Shown piece by piece: positions 36,592 through 48,483 of a stretch of DNA of 64,000 bases (position 1 is the first letter of the stretch; each line of letters starts with the position of its first letter). The stretch comes from Azadirachta indica (lineage: Eukaryota > Streptophyta > Magnoliopsida > Sapindales > Meliaceae). A program made the position numbers and the translations under genes. Where the stretch lies: contig CM040448.1 of NCBI GenBank assembly GCA_022749755.1, positions 14,444,481-14,508,480 on the forward strand, given 5' to 3'. The notes under the pieces are model-generated. The model did no database searches and had not been told where the DNA came from. It saw only the letters and a program-made list of their open reading frames with translations.

Positions 36592-37095
36592 TAATTGTAT
36601 TGTCATCATACAAAGTACAAATGATAATTAAAAATAAAAAATAAGAGAAACAAAATCAAGAAAAAAAACACTGAATTTTGTATTATCATCAAAATCAGAA
36701 ACAAGAAATGTTCCATTTCCATTACAGAATTAAAAAAACTAAACAAATAGAAAATTCCAAAATCCCCTTAACTCTTTTACTCCTCTTTTCAAAATCCTCT
36801 CACTCTTTCACTCATCATTCCAAAATCCTTTCACTCTTTCACTTCTCACTCGCCGCCTTCTCCTCGCCGCTTTCCTTCTTCGCTTCTTCAATCTCCTTGA
36901 CGGTTTTTTCAGTTGTCTTTGTCTTTTTGAATTTAAGAAGAACCTCCACCACGATCTTGTATACCACAAAAATGATACCGACAATTATCTTTTCATGTTT
37001 CTCCAACCATATCACGAAATATAGAAGATGAGCAACCTGAGTGCGCAATGCAGCAACCACCAAAAGTAGGGCGAGAAGGGTAAACCACCAATGCA
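36592..37095. repeat. Duplicated block X2
   Basis: Second copy of 33340-33845. The match ends near 37095 and the first-exon region of X1 is not present. Confidence 0.85.
36839..37072 (-). pseudogene. Small membrane-protein ORF, copy X2 (5' truncated)
   Basis: The frame reads WWFTLLALLLVVAALRTQ, IWLEKHEKI, IIFVVYKIVVEVLLKFKK and ends AASEK, about 85% like X1. It opens after a stop, with no first exon or promoter visible upstream. Two hydrophobic stretches followed by a charged tail suggest a small membrane protein. The family is unknown to me. Confidence 0.5.
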
Positions 37096-37269
37096 GTAGT
37101 GCTTAACTATGAACCTTAGGATAATGCTCCACCTAGTTAAGACAAGAGTTGCAGTAACAAAGGTTAACTAGCAAAACATCCTAACGGCTAGCCATAACAA
37201 AAAACTCAAAATAGGAAACCCCTAGAAGGTAGAAAAGAGGGAAAAAACTAAATGAAATAAAAATTAGGA

Positions 37270-37410
37270 TCAAACATTTCATAAGCCAAATTCTTTTGCA
37301 GTTGACCACACAATAAATTGACAACTTTCTCAAAGAACCTCTTATGTTCCAAAGAATTTCATTAAAATCCCAAGGTTGACATAAAATGGAAAACTAATAT
37401 TTAAAAAAAA
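37270..37410. repeat. Dispersed repeat, copy 1
   Basis: About 140 bases match 55825-55965, including CAAATTCTTTTG and CATTAAAATCCCAAGGTTGA. The second copy lies within an intron of the lysozyme-like gene. Confidence 0.8.
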
Positions 37411-37424
37411 AATAGAGTATTGTT

Positions 37425-37725
37425 GATGGGTATAAATGGCGAATTCAGCCAACTAAAACTTAAATGATGCATATTTTCTAATTACTTATATGGAATCAAT
37501 TTATATTTATCAAAATAATAGAGAGAAATAACCACACAACCATTATTAAAAAAATAGAGAGAAATAACCACACAAAATTTTCAATTCAAGATTCATGTTC
37601 ATAACAAATTATTTTAAGGCAAAAAGTATTTTTCATGCGTGTAAATGGCGAATTCAGCCAACTGAGACTCAAATGATGAATATTTTCTAATTACTTACAT
37701 GGAATCAATTTATATTTGTCAAAAT
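37425..37725. repeat. Local direct repeats
   Basis: AAATGGCGAATTCAGCCAAC and about 80 following bases occur at 37434 and again at 37645. Between them, AATAGAGAGAAATAACCACA occurs twice near 37516 and 37552. Confidence 0.8.
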
Positions 37726-37764
37726 GATGAGTTATAGGATGGGCACCGCTCAACAAGCAATCAC

Positions 37765-39305
37765 TTAAATGGATCAATGATCAAGTACAAATAGTGAATA
37801 TGAGGGGATGTATGTCCTATAGTAAGGCATGATGTGGCAAAGAAGAAGCATTGAGACTTATGTCTGAAGATTCGACCCAATCGTGCAAGGCACTCTTATT
37901 ATGCTGTCACCTGTTAGAGAAAAGTGACAAAAATTGAAAAAGACAACCACTACTATTTCTTATACTTCCTTATTGCATTTGGCTCATAAATTTTGCCACA
38001 ATATTCAAGTCATTATCGCCACTGGTGATACTTTTTTGAAGGGTACACATTGTCACGTGCCGCTGGTTCGGAAGCGGAATTGCCAAAAGCGCAAGGGCAC
38101 GAGAGCGCGTTCCTTGCAGAACAAGCGCGCCCAAGTTCCGAATTTGCCTACCCTCTCGACGGAGAGCTTACACTTACGGGTGAACAGTGTGCTGGTGAAC
38201 AATACCCCGCGAGCAGACACAAGGGTTCGAGAGCAGTTCGGGGGTGAGCGAAGCAGGATGAGAGCGTGCCCGACATCCTACCGTGTCAACCGAGGCTGAG
38301 CAAGTTAGTGGGCCTTGGAGGCAACCACCTCAAGCATCCATAGAAGCATCCTTTGGGCTGGGCAGCAAGACACATCAAAGGGGGCAAGCTGGACAGCATG
38401 GTAGTACTTAGTAGTTTAGCTTGGTTTCTTTAGATTGTGATCCAATAGGCCCAAAGTAGTGTGTAATGGTGGTAGGTAGGATCTTTTCTTATTTTCATAT
38501 AAATTTTGTAAATGGAATAATCTTGGCCATTGATAGTGCATGAGTCAATTAAATCATGGCTATCCATTTGTATATATATATATATATTGTATAGTGAAAT
38601 GTAAAGGAAAAAAAAAGACCCATTCTCTCTTCCAATTTGTCTCTCACGTTGCTTCTTCTTCTTCTCCATTTTACTCCCAAATTTGAGCACCAAATTGGCG
38701 TTGCTCACTGCCATTCTTGCAACACACACACAAAAATTAATCTTAGGTGAATTAAAGGCTTACTTGGGCAGGGTGAATCAGCTTGTTCAAGTGCCACATG
38801 TGCAGGAATTTCTGCCTCAGTTTCCAACACGTGACATACTTTTTTGAAGGGTACACATTGAGGGACATTGTTTGTGGCACAGTGGATAGAAACGACCAAA
38901 TATATCTTATAGCATCTAATGTTGCTGACTCCAAAAATGATGTGTTATGAGAGTGATTTTTACTAAAGTTTCAAGACGCTATTAGCTTGATAGCAAATTT
39001 GGTATTTATATTAAATTGACACAATAGTGTAAAAAAGGAATTAGCATGATATTCCCCAAAGTTGTATACAGTTTTGGTACTTGGTATGTATATAGGAATG
39101 TAAAGACATAGTATAAGATGGAAACATAAAAGAAAGACATTTTCATTCTAAAATATGTTTTGATTGCGAAGGTTTATCAGTTGAGCTAGTTTAATGAATA
39201 CATGAAAAATCTCAGGACCATATATCTAGAGGCAACAAACTACTTAGAAAATGAGGTGGGCTTCATAGGTAGGCAAGACTACATTTTCCATTTTTGCGAT
39301 ATAAC
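37765..39305 (+). pseudogene. MULE transposase relic, interrupted by an insertion
   Basis: Degraded MULE (Mutator-like) transposase of the MuDR/FAR1 type. Readable pieces, with stops and shifts: SYSKA, then KEEALRLMSEDSTQSCKALL, CCHLLEKS, DNHYYFLYFLIAFGS, the core DGTFLKG motif as GDTFLKGTH (38025-38050), then after the insertion GTLFVAQ, IASNVADSKNDVL, stop, FLLKFQDA, KKGISMIFPKVVYSFGTWYV, and FNEYMKNLRTIYLEATNYL (about 39192-39250). The order matches MULE proteins. In-frame stops and frame changes make it inactive. The 786-bp insertion at 38051-38836 splits the catalytic region just after the first conserved Asp motif. Confidence 0.8.
38051..38836. mobile_element. LTR-like 786-bp insertion in the MULE
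   Basis: It starts TGTCACGTG and ends CACGTGACA, a perfect 9-base inverted pair with the TG...CA ends of an LTR. The left 250 bases are GC-rich, unlike anything nearby. A TATA-like (TA)n tract lies near 38571-38586. The flanks carry a perfect 22-base direct duplication (38029-38050 and 38837-38858), far longer than the 4-6 bases of LTR elements. No coding domain was recognised. A solo LTR is the simplest reading, but the flank length does not fit it. Confidence 0.65.
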
Positions 39306-40734
39306 ATAATGATCACTAGCATTATTGATAGTATAAATGCCCTACTTAAAAGTGCATGTGTTTTTGTGAACATAAGACTTTTTAAATTTTCTTGGTTAGA
39401 TCAAACTCGAGAGCATTGTTTAGAAGTTTGTACACTATAGTAATATTAACTACAATGAGTCTTCCACATTCATACAACTATATCATTAAATAAGAAAGAT
39501 AGCTATCTGTATGTATAGTGCATCCAAGATGACAAACACAAAAATAAGAGTATATTACCAAATAATGCTGACACTTACCTAAGCAGCGGACTAAAAGAGA
39601 GTTTAGAAGGTTGTAAGTTGAGCGACACATTGGCTATACTAAACAAGAGGTTAAAGTAAAGTGATATAATAATTATGTCAAATGAAATAATACCAGAGAG
39701 GAAGTTTGAAAATGTTTCTAATGGTCATGGTTGTTTTTTTAATAGAGAAAAATTAAAAGAAAAAAAAAACTTATAATAATTTATGAAGATTAACAAGGGA
39801 ATATGATTACTTATAAAACCTATACGTTATTTGGAATGAATTTCACATTGACTATACACTCTGTGTGTGCGGTAATTGTATTCATAAACCAATTTTCTAA
39901 TTTTCTTATAATAAAAAACTATAATTTTGAAGTTTTCTTAATTTATGGCCTAAGAACACGCCTTACTTTTAATTTTTATATTGTTTATATGTGTGAGTGA
40001 GCATGTGTGTGTTCATGTATGAGCATGTGTTCATATTTGTCTGTGGGCACACATATGTACATTTTGTAACTTTTGACTAACATTATTTCATGTATTTTAT
40101 ATGTACAGGAATAAAATGGTAAAAACTTTAGGGAATAGCAAATTTCTATTATAACTTTAAAGATCAATGAACTTGATTTTTTTTCAAGTGTACCTAGTTA
40201 TTATCACATTTACGATAATAGTTCCTATGATAGAAGAATAAACTTAGTGGATAGTCTTATACCATTTAAAATTGTCTGTTAACATATGGGTGTGTCCTTT
40301 TTAACACTTTTTGTTATTGATTGTAGGATGTAATAAGATCATAGAGTACTTAGAATTATAGTGGTGGTCACTTATCCACTATTTCACTTTTACTCTGTCT
40401 CAAATGTTTACTTTTTTTTTTTTAATCATCATTCTCCCTTACAATTTTTTTTTGATAGTCTCAAAGACTTTATCCTACGCAAATGCTCCAATAATTTATA
40501 TGATATAAAAAAAAAAGATTAAAGAAAACTACGTATTCACTCATCCATTCATTAGAAATGAAAGATAAGTTATTTGTGTCCATAACACAAAAAGATACCA
40601 TAAGTGCCACAATGAAAATGCATGGTCAACATTTTAGGACTAAGCAATGCCTGCATTAGTAAGGAATAATTGTTTTCTTTAATCTCTTTATCTTTATAAA
40701 TAGAAATCATTATATATCTTAAAAAGTTATAACT

Positions 40735-40925
40735 ATTTTTAAAATACAATAATATTCTAAAACTTTAATGGCATCATTTAAATATACTAAAAAATATCAT
40801 GATACCAGCAAATAGGCTAACATAAAATATATAAATATATCTTCAAGCACAAAATTCCTTAAGTGCAAGCTAAATTTATGGATTTAATTAATTATTTCAT
40901 TTACATGTGAGTTAAATGCTTTAAT
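40735..40925. repeat. Direct repeat, copy 1
   Basis: It matches 41170-41340: AATATTCTAAAACTTTAATG and CTAAATTTATGGATTTAATT occur in both in the same order. Confidence 0.8.
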
Positions 40926-41045
40926 AATATTTTTAATTAAAATTTAAATATTGAAGTTTCAATTTACATCTTTCATGTTTTTATTTTTATATTCGCAAAA
41001 ATTAATTTGAGATAACAAGACCCAAGAAACAATAATGGAGAAAGA

Positions 41046-41154
41046 TTAGATGAATGAAAAAAAACAGGAACTCAATAAACTAGTAAAATGGCAAAAATGT
41101 TAGATGAATGAAAAAAAAACAGGAACTCAATAAACTAGTAAAATGGCAAAAATG
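41046..41154. repeat. 54-bp tandem duplication
   Basis: Two near-identical 54-base units (41046-41099 and 41100-41154) contain CAGGAACTCAATAAACTAG. They differ by one base in an A run. Confidence 0.9.
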
Positions 41155-41169
41155 AACAACCACAAACCA

Positions 41170-41340
41170 ACCATAATATTCTAAAACTTTAATGGCATCA
41201 TATAAACACACTAAATAATATAAAATATAATGATATTAGGCTAACTAAATATATAAATATATCTTCAAGCACAAAAATTCTTACGTGGAAGCTAAATTTA
41301 TGGATTTAATTAATTATTTCATTTACATGTAAGTTATATA
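41170..41340. repeat. Direct repeat, copy 2
   Basis: Second copy of 40735-40925, in the same orientation. The 54-bp tandem duplication lies between the copies. Confidence 0.8.
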
Positions 41341-41446
41341 TAAGAGAATTCTTAATAACAATGACTTTAGAGGATTGTGGTGGAGTTTGTGATGGTGGTG
41401 ATAAAAAGTAACTAGGAGCAAGCGATTAACCATAAGAATGTTATGA

Positions 41447-41957
41447 GTAAGGGTAGGCACAATTCAGTTAGGTTTAGTATTTATAAATATCGAATCGGAC
41501 CAAAATTTTTTGGTTCTCAATTTTTTAGTATTGAACAAGATCAAATGCAGATGTACAATCAAACCTAAATAAAATTAATAGGATTCAAGTCCAATTTGGG
41601 TTTAATTCTGATTTTTAGATCTAAATTTTTTATAAGGATGTATTTTTAAAATTTTAAATTAAACTATATATAAAAGTATATATATAAGGTAATACCCAAA
41701 TTGATAGAATAAAAAATACTCAAAAAATGGGGTTGTTTTGTATTATAAAAGGATATCGTTTTGTTCTTGAAACAAAATAAAAAAAATCAGTTCAACATGA
41801 GGTTTTAATACTGGTACCAAATCAAATTAAAAATTTCAATCTTTTAGAAAGTAAAACTAAGTCCGAATCGAATGACATTTAAAATTGAATCAAATTTGTC
41901 GATTGCAATCTAGTTTAATTTGACTTTTAGATTCTTGAGTTTTTGGGCCAACCTTAG
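41447..41957. mobile_element. Possible MITE (weak)
   Basis: The left end AAGGGTAGGCAC and the right end GGGCCAACCTTAGTTA are roughly inverted. Internal 'GAATCGGACC'-type motifs resemble those of the 34779 MITE. The ends are too degraded to be sure. Confidence 0.35.
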
Positions 41958-42059
41958 TTATGAATTAAGTTACAAAATGACAGAATGAAAATTAAGCTTA
42001 TACTGGCCCACATGCATAATAAAAAGAATAAGTTTAATGGAGTTTTAACACATACCTCT

Positions 42060-42415
42060 TCTAAGATTTAAAATTTTTACACTTAGATGAAAGGTTTAAA
42101 AAAAGGCACACTTACCTCCCCTGAACTATTAGTTGACCATCTAATTTTATTTATATGACTATAATACCTTTAATTACTTCAAAATAAAGTATAAGAAATT
42201 CAATTTGTATGTAATCAAAAATAATTTAATTTATATTTATTTAAAAATTAGAAATTTAATTAATAACAATTTAATTTACGATTTTAACACTTAAATGAAA
42301 ATTTTAAGAAAAGATATACTTACCTCCCTTAAACCGTCAATTGACCATGTATTTTTACTTAAAATGACTATAATACCCTTAATTGCTTCAAAATAAAGTT
42401 TAAAAAACTCAATTT
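42060..42415. repeat. Tandem pair of about 150 bp
   Basis: Blocks 42060-42215 and 42280-42415 share CACTTACCTCCC-like and GACTATAATACC text and then AATTGCTTCAAAATAAAGT-like text, at moderate identity. Confidence 0.65.
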
Positions 42416-44303
42416 TAATTTATTTGATGTTCAAAAAATTAAAATCATTAAAATTTTGATTAATTACAATTATAATTTATATTTATTTAATATTTATTTA
42501 AATTAAAATTTTATTTAATGATATTTAAAATTAGCAATTTAAGCATGTTGATATTTTTTCTAATTTTTTATCATTGCGTAGTTCCACCAAATTTTTTATG
42601 TAAACCCAAAAGTTTACATTTGTTTTACGAATTATAAGATTAATATTGAAGTGTGGATTTAATATAAATGTGTATGATATAAATCTTATATTAAAGTATT
42701 TTTATAAGAAGAGTGAGATTGATAAGGTTATGAAATTGTTTAGTGAAATAAAAAAAATATAGTTTATTGTTGGAGAATTTACAAAAGAGGAGAGTAAGAA
42801 AGGTAAAAATCCTAAAAGAGAGAGATTTCTCTCGGCAATTAAAAAAAAATTAGAAAAAAAAAACAATGGATGGCATAAGGGCGACGAAAATTTAAAATTT
42901 TATTTTTTATCAATTTCAAATTATTAAAAATTTATTAAAGGATAAAAACTTTATTTTATTTATTTTTGGATTAAAAAAAGGTTAATGGTAAGCAAAAATT
43001 GAAAGGTAGTAGAAATACTAATAAGTCATACATATTATATTTAAAGGGTGTTTAGCATGAATTAAAATATAGGGGAGTTTAATTAGATATATCATTTTAT
43101 CTAATTTTAGTTAAGGTTAAAATTATAAATAAATAAAATAAGGAGTTTTAAGAAGAATTTAAAGAGGTGGTTTTTTTTTTAATTTATTGGGCGTGGCCAT
43201 ACCTAAATACGAGTAGAAGAAAGGGAGATGATAGGGAGAGTGAATATAGCTAAAAAGAATATATGGAAATGAAGAACAAGTTATGTTTTGGTGTCCTGTA
43301 GCATCATCTTTAATTTCATCATTGGAAAATGGAAATGCTGTCTTAAAATACTAGCCTTCTATTATTTTCTATGAAGTCTTAATTAAATAAAAACTTATTA
43401 ATTGTACTAATGTTTTCGATTTTTTATTTATTTAAATATAAACAAATAAAAAAGTTTTCAAATTAACGTCTAGTTTATAGTTTTATGGACAATATTGTTT
43501 GTATGGCAATTTCAGAATTCTAACTTCAAGCGTGAGTGTTGCTTAGCAAATTTGTATACCAATGAACAGAAACGATTTTTTTGGTTTGGTCCAATTCACA
43601 AGCATCGATCAAAAATCTAAAATTTTAATTTGTATACCCAAAGGAGAAATCCACGCGTAATAGGCAATGGCTTGATCGATCAACGTGTATGGCAATGATA
43701 TGATATGATATGTGAAGGACGCTTTGTTAGTAGCCGATGCCTGATGTTGGAGAGATGAAGGCTATGGCTATGCGTTGGTCGTGGAAGCGTGACAGCCACC
43801 GGCTTTGGGTTTGACTTAAAATAACCATTAACTTTTCAAAATTAACCGTAATTTGCGTACCTAACAATAAAATTTTAATTTTTTTTATCAAATTAATTAA
43901 AAAATTTCGAACAAATTATCTCTCAATAACCATTAGTTAAAAACTCTATTTTTTTTTTTTTATTTTTGCATTTGCTAAAATTTTTTAAAAATTTTGGGTA
44001 AAATTCATATAATTAAATTAATTTTTTAATAGTTTAACTGCTGAAACAAATTAAAATAAATAATATATTTAAAAAATATAATAATAATAATAATATGAAA
44101 AAAATAACCTACGTTGTTAAAGTGAATTAGAAAATAAAAGTATTTGAAATATTATTTAGTTTATGCAACTTGATATATAGAATGCTAGCTAGCTTTCTAA
44201 AGCCTGGCCAATATTAGATTAAAATTAGTATTGGATACAATTATTTCGCAACATGAAACTGCTTTTGCTCTTAATAAATGCGTAAGATTAGAAGCAAAAT
44301 AAG

Positions 44304-44337
<34 letters not shown>

Positions 44338-44565
44338 TTATAACATTAAAACGTGATATTAGCAAGATCTATGATAGCATATATAAATTAAATAAATGAA
44401 AAATTTTCAATTAATGATAAAATTAATTTGGTTTAAATATTAACTAAATCCAAATCTGAATTATAGGGGGAAAAAAAGAAGAAGAAGAAATTGGAAAGGT
44501 TTAAATTCTAAATGTAATATCTAGCTAGGGAAGCAAAGAAATTAACACCAGCTAAGTAATTAGAT

Positions 44566-47458
44566 TCAGCTGGACGCATTGAAAGGCTTTAATAGTAAAT
44601 AATTACTTTGAAATTCTTCACTTGACATTATGTCATTTTCTTTTTGTGGAGTCCAGAACACATTTACGCCCTACAAACAAGCAAGCAAGCAAAATTAATT
44701 TAAGTTTAAAATAAAATCGATCTATAATATTCAAAGTCATGATCAAATTAAAGAGAGATTATATATATATATATAATTAATTACCAGTAATCGGCTACTT
44801 TCGCTGATGAGTTTCAGCACCTTTAAGGCCTTGTTTAAAGTTCCAGGATTAGTGATTTCGGGCATAGTAGGTATCTGCAGCATTCCAGTAGCAGCGACGA
44901 CAATCGTCACCTGAGAATTTTAAAAAATCTCATTAATTAATTAATTAATATATATATATATATATTATATTTGTTTGCCTTGCCATCAAGAGTCAAGCAG
45001 TGCATTTACTAATAAAGTATAATATTAATAATAACTAACGAAAAGATTTAATTAACCTTACCACCATATACGTAGTAGTAGTAGTATTTTTGAATTGGTT
45101 GGCTTCTTGGGTATTGACGATGATTATGTTTTCCATATCATCTAGATTTACAAGCGTCTTTACACCAGATTTTCTCCATTCTTTCATTGAGTGTTTCTTG
45201 AAGAATTCCTCCGCATCTTCTCTCTTTTCTTTCAAATCCGACTACAAGATTGACGTACGTACGTGCAGATGATATATGATAGTAACCAGAAAAAACTAAT
45301 ATATAATAAGCAAGGTAGCAGAAGTTGGATTGAAAAAACAAAAGGAAGCCTCATAGATAATATGTTAAAAATCAAAAAGACTAGAAAACGAGTGAGGAAG
45401 AGAATGAATTAATTGAGATCGACCAGTTACTGGTTGAGCTATACAACTATGATCTTTCAAAAAATCTATATATATACACTTAATAAACATAATACAGAAT
45501 CAGATGCGATTGTTTAGACACCCTCATAAGACACTACGAATCATCTCTACCTTCATTGTAATTTGGTCATTAGTGGCTTCAATATTAGTTAATTCTTGTG
45601 TTCGGGAAAGGCCAAATCTCTTGAAAATATTTAAGATTTTGTTTCAGCTAGCTAGCTCTGACTAATTTGGTGGGAAAGAAATAATTTGAAAATATTTAAG
45701 ATACTGTTTCAGCTAGCTAGCTCTAACTGATTTGGTGGGAAAGAAATAAATATGTTTTTTTTGGATAAAAAAAAAAGAGAGAACAAGATCGAAGCTAGGG
45801 CTGCAAATTAATTAGCTCTTCTTCTTCAATTATATCTAAATTGGGAGCAGGTTTTTTGGTAAAATAAATGTATAGGCTGTTTTAGTTAGCTTTTTAAAAG
45901 AGTCATCGACCGGCCATTCTTAATTTGCAGATTGCAGATCGCATTGAAAGCTTTCTGTAAAGTTTTTGGTTGTTTTTCTTCAGAAAAAAACAAACGTAGG
46001 CAGCGCCTAGCCAAATGAGAGGATTTAACTTACCAACAAATAACCAGAGATCCAATGTTTCTCATGGCGTAGTAACGACTCTGCTGTATCTACAGCCAAA
46101 ATAAATTAAAGAAAAAAGAAAGAGTTACGTAGTAATTTTAATTAATGACTGATAAACATAAGTACATATTACTACTACCAGGGAATAAATCTGTCCTAAT
46201 CTCTTAATTTATGCATAACAAATTGATGATCTCTCGCAAAGAAAGTTAATGTCCTTAATTTGCAAATTTAATCCCTTTCAACTTACAAATATGCATGTAT
46301 GAACCCTAATCACCGTAGAAATCTGAAATCACATGGTGCATTTCCTTATGAACACAAGTCAGTCCCAATATATATAGAATCCGGCTTCTTGCCTCATAAT
46401 CATCTTAATTCGATAAGAATCTCTAGCAAAGCCAACACACACACGCACACATATAAATGTTATCCCAAAAAAAAAAAAAAAAAATGTGAGAGCACTTTTT
46501 CCATTTGCATGGTAATGGTAATTAATGCTGCAAATTAAAAACAATTTTTAAAAGTTTCTAATTAATATATGTGTCTCTCATCTGATCATATTAATTAATT
46601 AGCAAATTAATTATGCCAATATTAATTAATGCAATAAGAATCAGAAAGTTTTACCATTCAATACACAACTCCAATAACCTGGGTCAGATCCATCGATATT
46701 TTGAGCAGTATAATTAAGATCCTTCTGAAGATCTTGTCTGTCGACATACAAAGCCACCTAAAAGAAAGGAAATTAATTACAAAGATTCGGTGAATATAGT
46801 TCTCACCGAGATATAATAATAATAATAATAATAAAGAAAAAAGAGGATTTTACACGACCTGGAGCTTGACAAGTTTTACTCGCATTCGCAAGTCTGTTAT
46901 GTATCCCGCAATATGAAGCGCAGTCATTCCAAAAAAGTATGATAGAGATTCAAATTGGTTGGGATGTGCACACGAAAACCGAATAACACCAATCAAAGCA
47001 AAAAAATTTAGGGTGTTCCGCTTGTACAATTGCCACGACAATGGTTGAATGGAACGTCCACCCATAGCACCCACGGAAGAAGCCAATGCAGCTGATTGAT
47101 CATGACCGTACATAATCATCGTCAACAACAAAGATAGCGTACCCACTACAGCAGGAATTCTCAGCCATTTCAGGATGTTCAGAGCAGCGTTAAGCGCAGA
47201 ATTACCGTCTTTTGAACTCGATTGGGATTCTTCGATATGAGGAGCAATTGAAGCATCTTTTTCGTTAGTCGAAATTGAAATCGAATTTGAATTTGAGTTC
47301 AGAAAGCTTTTAGCTTTAACTCGAGCGGATCGGGAAATTGGCGGAAAATAAATGGATTTGCTGCAACAGAAAATATTATTATCGCCATCAAAATTCTGTC
47401 TTCTCCGATTTGACAGTAGCAATAGATTCGTCGTTTTCAGTCCTGAAGAGATTGTCAT
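44566..47458 (-). CDS. DUF1517 plastid membrane protein (FLAP1-like family)
   Basis: Six exons, all GT-AG and in frame: 47458-46859, 46757-46655, 46089-46034, 45241-45062, 44910-44785, 44670-44566, giving 389 aa. The N-terminus is Ser/Arg-rich, as in chloroplast transit peptides. A hydrophobic segment (residues about 102-117) precedes the family's GAMGGRSIQPLSW stretch, and a second lies near 150-160. The C-terminal DUF1517 part includes VKLQVALYVDRQDLQKDLN, DTAESLLRHEKHWISGYLL, REDAEEFFKKHSMKEW, TLVNLDD, VVTIVVAATG and VNVFWTPQKENDIMSSEEF. Known DUF1517 relatives are thylakoid/envelope proteins linked to light acclimation; that role is inferred. A (ACT)n run encodes a five-Thr tract in exon 4. 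An intron carries a 66-bp tandem duplication. Confidence 0.9.
45612..45750. repeat. 66-bp tandem duplication in an intron of the DUF1517 gene
   Basis: TTGAAAATATTTAAGAT and CAGCTAGCTAGCTCT occur twice in the same order, followed both times by GATTTGGTGGGAAAGAAAT-like text. The unit is about 66 bases. Confidence 0.85.
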
Positions 47459-48390
47459 TGAGCAGAGAATTTAATCGAAATAGAATTTGCGCTTCCCTAA
47501 TTAGGGTTTATGCCACAGAAATAACAATGAAACTAGGCTTTGTGAAATATAATCCTAATATAATCCTATCTAGTTATGGTACCTTTTAAATACCTTAATT
47601 TTAAAACCCAATTTTTTTTTAATTTACTATTTTTAAGTTTGATTACAATTAAAATTAATTAATCTAACGTACTTTAATTTAAAGCAAACATTGCTTTCCC
47701 ACTACATATAATTCACTACAACTTCAATTACCTTTTAATTTTTATTAATCATAAACTTTCTTTTATATTTTAAATTTTAAAATTAAAATATTTAATAAAA
47801 CGTATTTTTAAAAAAATTGATTAATTGTTTTTATTTTAAAATCTGAAAGTTCTAAATTTTCTAAAGAAATAAAATTATAAGAGTTATTTTTAAAATTAAT
47901 AAAATAATAATAATTTTTTTATTATTTTAATATATTTTATTGGATAGGTAAAGAAAAAGAGTTTTTTAAAGTTTTATAAGGTTCGTCAACCCTTTCTCAG
48001 ATTTTAAATAGGCCCCGACCTATTTTGTATACGCCGTTAGATACTATATGTAGTATCCAGTTCTTTCGTGAGAACTTCCAGCTTCAAAATTTTAAATAAA
48101 AAATATTATTACATTCCTTTCGGTAAATAGGAAGAATTGAGAACAAATCATTTTCGTTTTTTAGAGTAATCAAATATTGTCAGTTGACTATTAGAGGTAA
48201 GGGAAAAAAAATATAAAAGCTCATAGATTTGATAGTCGCATTTTATTTGAACGAGAAAACATCAATTTACCAACCCTTAAGCAAAATTAGAAATCAAATA
48301 GAAGATGGAGATAGTTGATTTATAGCAAAATCGTACGACTACCTGTAATCTTCCTCACAGTTGATGCTGGGATCGATTATAAGGCGAAAT

Positions 48391-48400
48391 TTTCGCGCGA
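48391..48400. promoter_or_regulatory. E2F-like site
   Basis: TTTCGCGCGA fits the E2F/DP consensus TTTSGCGC. It lies about 180 bases upstream of the inferred donor of an orphan leader exon on the + strand. Confidence 0.45.
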
Positions 48401-48483
48401 TTTTGTTGTTTTTATTTCGCATATATATATGCAGTGAGTGAAAATCCATTTATAATTTTTGGATCTTGGCTGATGTCTTCATT

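Larger units (their letters stand above)
39306..44565. other. Repeat-rich AT intergenic DNA
   Basis: No gene is supported. It contains several direct duplications (listed separately), a possible MITE near 41447-41957, and (TA)n tracts such as 44317-44338. Confidence 0.6.

Noticed and set aside
37934..38299. 121-codon open frame
   Set aside because: It runs from the MULE relic into the 786-bp insertion, so it is a chimera of two elements and not a gene.
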